DNA from: Paludibacteraceae bacterium
GTDB lineage: Bacteria; Bacteroidota; Bacteroidia; Bacteroidales; Paludibacteraceae
DNA: 5,338 bases
Direction of reading: 5' to 3'
NCBI GenBank assembly: GCA_016292775.1
Contig: JAEDFN010000072.1
Coordinates: 1-5,338, forward strand
The notes under the pieces: generated by a model
Databases searched by the model: none
Seen by the model: the letters and a program-made list of their open reading frames with translations, nothing else
Told to the model about the DNA's origin: nothing
Shown here: in pieces, positions 1-5,338 of the stretch
Numbering within the stretch: the first letter of the stretch is position 1
Layout of the letters: the number at the start of each line of letters is the position of its first letter
Made by a program: the position numbers and the translations under genes

Positions 1-61
1 TATATGATAGGTTATCTCCATCCACACTCACAAAAGTCCATTTTTAGGAGATAGCAAAACA
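1..61 (+). repeat. Left copy of a long direct repeat (hipBA leader)
   Basis: This stretch recurs in the same orientation at 1806-1866 with one difference (A56 versus G1861). It lies just upstream of hipB, so it is probably the 5' leader and control region of the hipBA operon. It may extend left of the window, because the match is still perfect at base 1. In the right copy the bases just before the repeat contain a TAnnTTTG-like element, so the promoter of the intact operon probably lies just outside the window. Recombination between the two copies would delete hipB and hipA as a unit. Confidence 0.9.
11..55 (+). promoter_or_regulatory. Leader hairpin / candidate HipB operator
   Basis: TATCTCC (13-19) and GGAGATA (47-53) form an inverted repeat separated by 27 nt. 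As RNA the stem extends outward through a U12-G54 and a G11-C55 pair, giving 9 bp with a 27-nt loop. E. coli HipB binds operators of the form TATCC-N8-GGATA. The half-sites here resemble that form but are more widely spaced, so an autoregulatory operator is an inference from position and symmetry. A 5' UTR hairpin acting on RNA stability or translation is the alternative. The same structure is intact in the second copy at 1816-1860. Confidence 0.45.
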
Positions 62-103
62 CGAAAATCATAAATGGTTAATTACAATACAATATAAATA
101 ATT

Positions 104-424
104 ATGTCAAAAAACACTATGGGAACAAGGCTTCCGAATAAACTAAAAGAAAAATTACAAATAGTAGGTGAACAGATAAAATTGGCCAGACTTAGAAGAA
201 ATCTCAGTATGTCTCAAATCGCAGAAAGAGCCACATGCTCTGAAATAACCATTTCTCGAGTAGAAAAAGGAACGCCAACTGTAAGTATCGGAATATACCT
301 TAGAGTATTATACGCATTGCAACTTGACGACGACATCTTACTTATTGCTCAAGAAGACCGATTAGGTAAAGCTTTACAAGATCTTCAACTGAAAAATCGT
401 GAACGTGCCTCAAAAAAAATCTAA
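104..424 (+). CDS. hipB: HipB-like XRE-family antitoxin and repressor
   Basis: This 106-residue protein has a single XRE/HTH_3 helix-turn-helix domain at about residues 20-80. The core runs from LSMSQIAERA (34-43) through the recognition segment SEITISRVEKG (46-56) to the family-typical PTVSIGIYLRVLYAL stretch (58-72). A charged tail follows (85-106). HipB proteins dimerise, bind operator DNA and hold the cognate HipA kinase inactive, repressing their own operon. The identification rests on this domain plus hipA starting 18 nt after its stop, the standard HipBA order. The ATG at 104 is preceded by A/T-rich sequence without a clear Shine-Dalgarno, normal for Bacteroidota. A second in-frame ATG at residue 6 is possible, but the domain is unaffected. 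Eight consecutive A residues (412-419) lie just before the stop. The inverted repeat at 11-55 is a candidate operator. Confidence 0.9.
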   Translation: MSKNTMGTRLPNKLKEKLQIVGEQIKLARLRRNLSMSQIAERATCSEITISRVEKGTPTVSIGIYLRVLYALQLDDDILLIAQEDRLGKALQDLQLKNRERASKKI

Positions 425-442
425 TAAAAACCATTTACAACT

Positions 443-1702
443 ATGACAAAAATATACGTATACGCCGATTTTAATTGGTTGAAAAAAGTAGAATTGGTGG
501 GCGAACTATCGATGCAAAGCATCCGAGGGAAAGAGAGTTATAGTTTTGAATTCAGCAAAGATTGGCTAAAAAACTATGGAAGTATTCAACTAAGCGATGA
601 TATAAACAATTATACCGGCATACAATATTGCCAACAAAACAATGAAATATTCGGTTGCTTTGCCGACTCACTCCCTGATAGATGGGGTAGAACATTAATT
701 CTTAGAAGAGAGCAAATACTTGCCATGGAAGAAAAACGCCCTGTAAGAAGATTAACTGAATTCGACTTCTTAACCGGAATTGACGATTATACACGAATAG
801 GAGGATTTAGATATAAAATAGATCCAACCGGCGAATTTATAAATACTTCTAACAAACTTCAAATACCTCCTATAACGGAAATCAAAGAACTCGTTAGGGC
901 AAGTAATGAAATAGAGTTGAGCGAAGAAAAAAATACTCTTCCTCAAAAAAAATGGTTATTTCAACTAATTCAACCCGGTACTTCATTGGGTGGTGCAAGA
1001 CCCAAAGCAACAATAATAGACGAAAACAAACATTTATATATTGCCAAATTTCCATCTCGTAACGACCTATACGATGTTGGTCTTTGGGAACATTTATCTC
1101 ATCTTCTTGCAAAAGAATCAGGGTTAAATTGCTCAGAAAGTAAAGTAATCAAGGCCGGAAATAAATACCATACCTTGCTATCAAAAAGATTCGACCGAAC
1201 TGCTGACAATAAACGAATTCACTATGCCTCTGCCATGACGATGTTAGGTCTTAAAGATGGTTGCAACGCTAATACCGGTAATGGCTATCTTGATATAGTT
1301 AATTACATAATTAAAAACTGCTGTAATGTAGATTATAATCTAAAAGAACTTTATCGTAGAGTGGCTTTTAACATATCTATAGGAAATAGCGATGATCATT
1401 TTCGTAATCACGGTTTTCTTCTAACACCTCAAGGCTGGACTCTTTCCCCTGCTTTTGACATTAACCCTTCGTTGTCTAAAGAACAAAGTCTGCTTATAAA
1501 TTCATACACCTCCAAATCTGATTTAAATATATTATTGGATTCTTGCGAAGAGTACATGTTAAATCATAACACCGCAAAACAAATAATCGAAGAGGTTTTA
1601 AAAGGAATATCTAAATGGAAATTACTGGCTAACAAAATTAATATTCCACAATCTGAACAAAATATTTTTAAAGACAGATTTATAACCAATATACCAAAAT
1701 AA
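443..1702 (+). CDS. hipA: HipA-family serine/threonine protein kinase toxin
   Basis: The 419-residue protein has the length and two-part build of full HipA. An N-terminal HipA_N subdomain lies at about 4-110, with SLPDRWGRTL at 76-85. A HipA_C kinase domain spans about 165-395. By alignment from memory with E. coli HipA, S181 in SLGGARPK (181-188) matches the autophosphorylated S150, K202 in IAKFPS matches the ATP-binding lysine, D317 and N322 in NSDDHFRN match catalytic D309 and N314, and D339 in SPAFDIN matches the metal-binding D332. The enzyme therefore looks active. E. coli HipA phosphorylates glutamyl-tRNA synthetase and causes growth arrest and persistence; the target here is unknown. 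The gene starts 18 nt after hipB and should be co-transcribed with it and neutralised by it. It is AT-rich compared with the genes to the right. A run of eight A residues at 945-952 could slip and truncate the kinase. Part of its 5' end is duplicated at 1868-1957. Confidence 0.93.
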   Translation: MTKIYVYADFNWLKKVELVGELSMQSIRGKESYSFEFSKDWLKNYGSIQLSDDINNYTGIQYCQQNNEIFGCFADSLPDRWGRTLILRREQILAMEEKRPVRRLTEFDFLTGIDDYTRIGGFRYKIDPTGEFINTSNKLQIPPITEIKELVRASNEIELSEEKNTLPQKKWLFQLIQPGTSLGGARPKATIIDENKHLYIAKFPSRNDLYDVGLWEHLSHLLAKESGLNCSESKVIKAGNKYHTLLSKRFDRTADNKRIHYASAMTMLGLKDGCNANTGNGYLDIVNYIIKNCCNVDYNLKELYRRVAFNISIGNSDDHFRNHGFLLTPQGWTLSPAFDINPSLSKEQSLLINSYTSKSDLNILLDSCEEYMLNHNTAKQIIEEVLKGISKWKLLANKINIPQSEQNIFKDRFITNIPK

Positions 1703-1805
1703 TAAAAAAAATACAACGAATTTATCGAAAATAATAGTGTATATTATACAAAGAAAACAGTTGCAACCCATCATATAATTAAGAAAAAGTTGTACTTTTG
1801 CATAT
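1703..1805. other. AT-rich spacer after hipA
   Basis: This stretch separates the hipA stop from the repeated leader. It holds no gene and no hairpin followed by a T-run that would make a convincing intrinsic terminator. The only notable element is TACTTTTG at 1793-1800, described separately. Confidence 0.6.
1793..1800 (+). promoter_or_regulatory. Possible -7 element before the repeated leader
   Basis: TACTTTTG matches the Bacteroidota -7 consensus TAnnTTTG and lies 5 bp before the right leader copy, so transcription would start close to the first base of the repeat. No good TTTG -33 box sits about 19 nt upstream. The nearest TTG (1761) is too far away. If the duplicated block includes the promoter, the intact operon should have the same element just left of the window. 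Transcription from here would run into the 3' end of the minus-strand gene. Confidence 0.35.
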
Positions 1806-1866
1806 TATATGATAGGTTATCTCCATCCACACTCACAAAAGTCCATTTTTAGGAGATAGCGAAACA
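1806..1866 (+). repeat. Right copy of the hipBA leader direct repeat
   Basis: This is identical to 1-61 apart from G at 1861, and it includes the full hairpin TATCTCC/GGAGATA. It is not followed by hipB. After a few junction bases it joins directly to sequence matching hipA from base 451. Everything equivalent to about 62-450 (all of hipB and the hipA start codon) is missing, so this is the front of a second, internally deleted hipBA copy. Confidence 0.9.
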
Positions 1867-1867
1867 T

Positions 1868-1957
1868 AATATACGTATACGCCGATTTTAATTGGTTGAA
1901 AAAAGTAGAATTGGTGGGCGAACTATCGATGTAAGCATCCGAGGGAAAGAGAGTTAT
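1868..1957 (+). pseudogene. Truncated hipA remnant
   Basis: This stretch matches hipA bases 451-541 nearly base for base; the only change is CAA (515-517) replaced by TA (1932-1933), a 1-bp loss. In the hipA frame it reads IYVYADFNWLKKVELVGELSM and then hits TAA at 1932-1934, created by that change. It has no start codon, an in-frame TAG lies upstream at 1857-1859, and the match ends at 1957, so it encodes nothing functional. It is the 5' scrap of a duplicated hipA. Its last bases include TTA at 1954-1956, the reverse complement of the stop codon of the convergent PagL-like gene. Confidence 0.88.
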
Positions 1958-3330
1958 TGATGCACAAAGTAATAGCGACTCATATTGCCATTGATGACAT
2001 GGTCGGCATGGCGAGCAAAAGGAATTTGATACCCCAAGCCAAACTCAAGCATCTCCGCTTTATGAAGGTGAGACTTCACCGCCGCCTGTATGTAGAGATT
2101 ATCCCACACCCGTGCTCTGATGCCAAGTCGGAAATAATTCCAGCCATCCTCCTTATCGATATCATAAGTATAAAACATCGGACGATGAGTGCCATATTTC
2201 GGATGCTCATGGGAATAAGCATTTCGTATAGGATCGTAGCAATATACACCCCAGTCGAGCAACAAAGCCACTCGCCCGATACGGAATTCATTATTTATTG
2301 CAACACCCACACGGAATTTATTGGCAATATTATCTTCTTTTAATAAATATCTGTTGAACTTAGTGATTTTCGTCTGCTCATCAAACTCAGCCATCGACAT
2401 AGAATTTGTAAACCCTTGTCGGGTAAAGACACCGTCATAAAAGGCATCCACACCGAGCCCGACGCCATACCAATTACATGCGGAATACAAAGCACCGAGA
2501 TGCAAGGAGCCGATAAGGAAACTGCGATTATCGCGATAATAGAGTTCACGCGAGCCGGCGGAAGCCGTAATGTTTAGCACCCATTCATACGGGAAGTCGG
2601 GCATTCTGCGTTGCGGAGGTCGCTGCATCTGTCGCGGCGAAATGGTGTACGACGCCCCCACACTACCATAGAGCATATTCAAGCCCCCATTAGGCTGAAG
2701 CACAGTACCGTTACTGGCGTGAATAAAGCCGGCATCGAGGTGCAAACGCACATCCGACGGCAAAATAAACGAAAGGGAAAAACCGGTAGTAATATAAGCA
2801 TTAAGAATAGAACCGATAGCGGAATTAGCCTCAGGCACATCCATACCATGCAGAGTGTCACCATCGTTCCAAGTGCGAGTCATAAAAGCAAGTCCCACCC
2901 CTATCTTATACTGAAACTGCACGTATTTGCCTTTGGCACAGTTGATAAGCACATACGGATAAGTGGCAATCATCTGCCCGAGAATATCTCTATTTCCCAA
3001 ATCAAGGGCGGAAAGGGCAACACCTACTGTCGGTCCGCCAAGATTTTGCTGCCAAGGATATATCCCCCATGAAGGGAACTCAAGGCAAATCTCACCGCCA
3101 AGCACCGGTGGATGAGCGATATTCTTTAAATTTGTTGTCATCGGAAGGATATAGCCCGAAATAAAATTTGCTTTTATCAGATATTGCGGCGGTATACGCT
3201 CTTTATGCTTTCTATCATACTCCGAGAAAGCATTACGCCCCACCCACTCTTTATTTTTAAACTGAGCGGTTACTGCCGACGGCATCGCCATCAATAATAA
3301 TATAATGATTATTACAAGCCTCGATTTCAT
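1954..3330 (-). CDS. PagL-like lipid A deacylase (acyloxyacyl hydrolase family), outer-membrane
   Basis: The 458-residue product begins with a clear signal peptide: MKSR, a hydrophobic run, and an AVTA cleavage site near residue 22. Residues about 50-235 read as alternating beta strands of an outer-membrane barrel and contain FIHASNG (202-208) followed by QPNGGLN (212-218). This fits the PagL signature, in which the His and Ser of HxSN (here H204 and S206) are catalytic. PagL removes the 3-O-linked acyl chain of lipid A in the outer membrane. The P. aeruginosa catalytic Glu, 14 residues after the His, corresponds by counting to N218, so the third catalytic residue is not obvious. The protein is more than twice the usual PagL length of about 150-190 residues. 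A second strand-rich half (about 245-440) contains the block KSHLHKAEMLEFGLGY (419-434), whose role I cannot assign. Enzymatic activity is therefore unproven. The stop codon lies inside the hipA remnant, so the last residues may not be original. The gene diverges from gldF. Confidence 0.72.
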   Translation of the reverse strand: MKSRLVIIIILLLMAMPSAVTAQFKNKEWVGRNAFSEYDRKHKERIPPQYLIKANFISGYILPMTTNLKNIAHPPVLGGEICLEFPSWGIYPWQQNLGGPTVGVALSALDLGNRDILGQMIATYPYVLINCAKGKYVQFQYKIGVGLAFMTRTWNDGDTLHGMDVPEANSAIGSILNAYITTGFSLSFILPSDVRLHLDAGFIHASNGTVLQPNGGLNMLYGSVGASYTISPRQMQRPPQRRMPDFPYEWVLNITASAGSRELYYRDNRSFLIGSLHLGALYSACNWYGVGLGVDAFYDGVFTRQGFTNSMSMAEFDEQTKITKFNRYLLKEDNIANKFRVGVAINNEFRIGRVALLLDWGVYCYDPIRNAYSHEHPKYGTHRPMFYTYDIDKEDGWNYFRLGIRARVWDNLYIQAAVKSHLHKAEMLEFGLGYQIPFARHADHVINGNMSRYYFVHQ

Positions 3331-3593
3331 TCCGCAACAAAAAAGTATTAACCCCCTTTACGCTATTCCAACGCAAAAACAAAAGCACGATTATCCTCTA
3401 TTAAAAATCTCTTAATAAATTGTTCTGCTTTTCTCTCTATCATAACTGCTCAGTTTTAATAACTACAAAACAAAAATAATAAATACCAAATAAATAAAGT
3501 GTTGTATTCAGTATATAGATTAAATTATTTATTGTAAATCAAGCACAAAGATACAATAATTATTTCAAACAAAAGCGTATAAAGGAGAAAAAA
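3331..3593. other. AT-rich divergent intergenic region
   Basis: There is no gene here on either strand. The region is strongly AT-rich and should hold the promoter and leader of the PagL-like gene on the minus strand. Reading the minus strand, two TAnnTTTG-like elements occur, at 3471-3478 and 3546-3553. The second has a TTTG 16 nt upstream (3570-3573), shorter than the usual spacing of about 19 nt. No RNA gene or strong terminator hairpin is apparent. Confidence 0.5.
3546..3573 (-). promoter_or_regulatory. Weak candidate promoter for the PagL-like gene
   Basis: On the minus strand, TATCTTTG (3553-3546) fits the TAnnTTTG -7 consensus and TTTG (3573-3570) could be the -33 box. The spacer is 16 nt, below the usual value of about 19, so the match is imperfect. 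It would give a leader of roughly 210 nt. TATTTTTG at 3478-3471 is an alternative -7 element without a -33 partner. Confidence 0.25.
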
Positions 3594-3692
3594 TACACTT
3601 TTCCAAGGCTTTTTAGGGCTATTTTTTACACTTTTCCAAGGTATTTTGGGGGTATTTTTTACACTTTTCCAAGATTTTTCAGATTATAGGGG
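3594..3692 (+). repeat. Three direct repeats at 33-bp spacing
   Basis: TACACTTTTCCAAG occurs at 3594, 3627 and 3660, exactly 33 bp apart. The first two 33-bp units also share the rest of the unit (an AGG/GGG block followed by CTATTTTT or GTATTTTT). The third keeps the 14-bp core and then degenerates. The array lies between the divergent pagL-like gene and gldF, about 55 bp upstream of the gldF -33 box. Spacing close to three helical turns would place the cores on roughly the same DNA face, as for multiple regulator sites. A simple tandem duplication without function is equally possible. Confidence 0.85.
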
Positions 3693-3747
3693 GAAGGAGT
3701 AATTAATTTTGCAGTTGTTTATTGAGAGTAGGACAGTTATATAACAT

Positions 3748-3778
3748 TTTGCTGTTTCACTGAAAAACATTACCTTTG
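3748..3778 (+). promoter_or_regulatory. Bacteroidota-type promoter for gldF-surE
   Basis: TTTG (3748-3751) is separated by exactly 19 nt from TACCTTTG (3771-3778), a full match to the Bacteroidota sigma-ABfr pattern TTTG-N19-TAnnTTTG. Transcription should begin near 3783-3786, giving a leader of about 80 nt before the ATG at 3867. This placement argues against a GTG start at 3783, which would fall at the transcript end. Confidence 0.75.
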
Positions 3779-3866
3779 TAACGTGAGGAATTTTGCACAA
3801 CAACGAATAAAAGTTGCTGTTTCTCACCATGATATACCTTTTTCTAACAAACGGAATTTTAACAAC

Positions 3867-4589
3867 ATGTGGAATATTACATCAAGAGAGTTAAACTCCT
3901 TTTTCAGTAACGCTACAGGATATATAGTAATAGTCATCTTTTTACTCTCCACCTCATTATTGCTCTGGGTTTTTCCGGGCGACTACAACATATTGGATAT
4001 GGGTTATGCCAATATAGGAGGGCTGTTTACATTGACTCCATGGCTCTACCTCTTCTTATGCCCGGCAGTGACGATGAAGATGTTTGCAGAAGAGAAGCAG
4101 AGCGGAACTATAGAGCTACTACTCACAAGGCCGATATCCCCTTGGAAGATAGTATGTGGCAAAGCCCTCGCAGGATGGCTGTTGGTAATCATCGCTTTAC
4201 TCCCTACGTTGATATGGGCATTGAGTGTTTACTACATCTCCGACCCCGTAGGTAACATGGATATGGGTGCCTTTTGGGGCTCTTGGTTAGGATTGGTTTT
4301 CCTCGCAATGGTATATGTTTGCATAGGCTTGTTCGGCTCTTCAATAAGCAAAAACCAAATTGTGGCTTTCATCATTTCCGCCCTACTCTGCTTTGTATTA
4401 TTCTATGGTTTCGAACTTCTCGGCTCTCTCTTTTCCGGAGATATAGCTTATATATTAAAGAATATCGGCATCCGTCAGCACTGCCTCTCCATCTCAAGAG
4501 GCGTCATCGACAGTCGCGACCTTCTCTATTTCATCTTCGGATCGTCAATCTTCCTTTATATAACAAAACTTATCATAACAAAGAAATAA
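3867..4589 (+). CDS. gldF: GldF-like gliding-motility ABC transporter permease
   Basis: The 240-residue polytopic membrane protein has about six membrane segments (roughly 17-36, 57-72, 100-120, 138-160, 164-188, 217-236). A cytoplasmic loop EEKQSGTIELLLTRPI (75-90) is typical of ABC-2-type permeases. WVFPGDYNIL (34-43), TPWLYLFLCPA (57-67) and NPVGN-like DPVGNMD (126-132) match GldF as I know it. In Flavobacterium GldF works with GldG and the ATPase GldA and is linked to gliding; many non-gliding Bacteroidota keep homologs of unclear role. The frame is open back to a GTG at 3783. I chose the ATG at 3867 because it gives the family's usual length and N-terminus (MWNITSRELNSFF) and because the GTG coincides with the predicted transcription start. 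surE follows after 6 nt; gldG does not. Confidence 0.88.
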   Translation: MWNITSRELNSFFSNATGYIVIVIFLLSTSLLLWVFPGDYNILDMGYANIGGLFTLTPWLYLFLCPAVTMKMFAEEKQSGTIELLLTRPISPWKIVCGKALAGWLLVIIALLPTLIWALSVYYISDPVGNMDMGAFWGSWLGLVFLAMVYVCIGLFGSSISKNQIVAFIISALLCFVLFYGFELLGSLFSGDIAYILKNIGIRQHCLSISRGVIDSRDLLYFIFGSSIFLYITKLIITKK

Positions 4590-4595
4590 TTATTT

Positions 4596-5338
4596 ATGAC
4601 CAACCCGCAAATACTTATCACTAACGATGATGGCATACAAGCCAAAGGGATACACGAATTGGCATTACTCGCCAAGAAATACGGCAGCGTAACGGTAGTA
4701 GCTCCGAACGGACCACGCTCGGCACAATCGAGTGCCCTCACTATAGAACAACCTGTTTACGCTATCAAGCACGACAGCGAAGACGGTATACAATGGTTTT
4801 CTTGTAGCGGCACCCCTACCGACTGTGTGAAATTGGCTATCACGCAACTGATGCCTACACGCCCGAATATTATCCTCTCCGGTATCAATCACGGTTCGAA
4901 CGCCAGTATCAACGTAATATATTCCGGCACAATGGGCGCAGCCATCGAGGGCAGCCTTCACGGCATCCCTTCTATCGGGTTCTCTCTATGCAACCACTCG
5001 TTAAATGCCGATTTCAAGCCTTGTCTACCTTTTTTTGAAACTATCCTTAAAGGGGTTATCGACAATGGTATGCCAAAAGATATTTGCCTGAATGTAAACG
5101 CACCCGCAATACCGAACATCAAAGGTATAAAGGCTTGCCGCCAAGCCGACGGCCGCTGGGGCAACGATTTCATTTCTGCCGATGCTCCTCGACCTTATAA
5201 ATACTATTGGATGACGGGGGACTTCTCTATCGAAAAAAGCGACGACCTGAATTTAGACCAAGTAGCCCTCGATGCCGGCTATATCAGTATCGTACCTACC
5301 ACTTTCGACCTTACCGCACACAGCGCTATGGACTACTG
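4596..5338 (+). CDS. surE: 5'/3'-nucleotidase SurE (3' end beyond window)
   Basis: The open frame runs off the right edge, giving 247 complete codons, near the full length of about 250-260 residues for SurE. SurE is a cytoplasmic, metal-dependent phosphatase that removes phosphate from nucleoside monophosphates and some other substrates. The family hallmarks are present: ILITNDDGI at 6-14 with metal ligands D11 and D12, APNGPRSAQSSA (36-47) with S42, CSGTPTDCV (70-78), and SGINHGSN (95-102) with N98. These correspond to D8, D9, S39 and N95 of T. maritima SurE. YSGTMGAAIEG (109-119) is the usual next block. The ATG at 4596 lies 6 nt after the gldF stop and gives the standard N-terminus, so the two genes are probably co-transcribed from the promoter at 3748-3778. 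No internal break is seen. Confidence 0.95.
   Translation, partial: MTNPQILITNDDGIQAKGIHELALLAKKYGSVTVVAPNGPRSAQSSALTIEQPVYAIKHDSEDGIQWFSCSGTPTDCVKLAITQLMPTRPNIILSGINHGSNASINVIYSGTMGAAIEGSLHGIPSIGFSLCNHSLNADFKPCLPFFETILKGVIDNGMPKDICLNVNAPAIPNIKGIKACRQADGRWGNDFISADAPRPYKYYWMTGDFSIEKSDDLNLDQVALDAGYISIVPTTFDLTAHSAMDY

Noticed and set aside
1..1866. The 61-bp direct repeats as attachment sites or target-site duplications of a mobile element
   Set aside because: No integrase or transposase is present, and the right copy continues into hipA sequence, so a duplicated hipBA copy with internal deletion explains it more simply.
1957..3072. Plus-strand ORFs at 1957-2343 and 2611-3072
   Set aside because: They lie opposite the PagL-like gene, lack any recognisable domain, and read as shadows of its coding frame.
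3594..3692. CRISPR array
   Set aside because: Only three 14-bp cores at 33-bp spacing, with near-identical intervening sequence in the first two units, so there are no unique spacers; no cas genes nearby.
3704..3711. TAATTTTG as a second upstream promoter for gldF
   Set aside because: It fits the -7 consensus but has no TTTG about 19 nt upstream; the match at 3748-3778 is much better.
3783..3866. GTG-initiated 28-residue N-terminal extension of gldF
   Set aside because: The GTG lies at the predicted transcription start of the promoter at 3748-3778, and GldF homologs begin near MWNITSRELNSFF, so the ATG at 3867 is preferred.
3829..3894. Small 21-codon ORF (ATG at 3829) in the gldF leader, overlapping the gldF start
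   Set aside because: It is too short to judge, has no recognisable features, and is easily explained by chance in AT-rich leader sequence.

Overview
The window looks like part of a Bacteroidota (Bacteroidales-type) chromosome. The evidence is a GldF-type ABC permease, a PagL-like outer-membrane protein of the long form I associate with this phylum, a good Bacteroidota promoter (TTTG, 19-nt spacer, TAnnTTTG) in front of gldF, and start codons with A/T-rich upstream sequence instead of strong Shine-Dalgarno sites. I cannot name a genus.

Layout. Positions 1-1702 hold a leader with a 9-bp hairpin, followed by a complete hipB-hipA toxin-antitoxin operon on the plus strand: an XRE antitoxin/repressor and a full-length HipA Ser/Thr kinase whose key residues are present. 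About 100 bp after hipA, the leader occurs again (1806-1866). It is fused directly to a broken copy of the 5' end of hipA (1868-1957), with hipB and the hipA start codon missing. This is the scar of a second hipBA copy. Its right end abuts the 3' end of the minus-strand gene at 1954-3330 and supplies that gene's stop codon. That gene encodes a secreted PagL-like lipid A deacylase, about twice the usual PagL length. hipBA is visibly more AT-rich than the genes to its right, which fits acquisition from elsewhere.

Between the pagL-like gene and gldF is a divergent intergenic region of 536 bp. It holds an AT-rich leader for the minus-strand gene, three direct repeats at exact 33-bp spacing (3594-3692), and a strong promoter match for gldF (3748-3778). 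gldF (3867-4589) is followed after 6 nt by surE (4596 to beyond the window end), so the two are probably co-transcribed. The usual partner gldG is not next to gldF.

I see no convincing new multi-gene system. The most interesting parts are the duplicated and decayed hipBA leader with its effect on the neighbouring gene, the hairpin/operator candidate, and the 33-bp repeat array.
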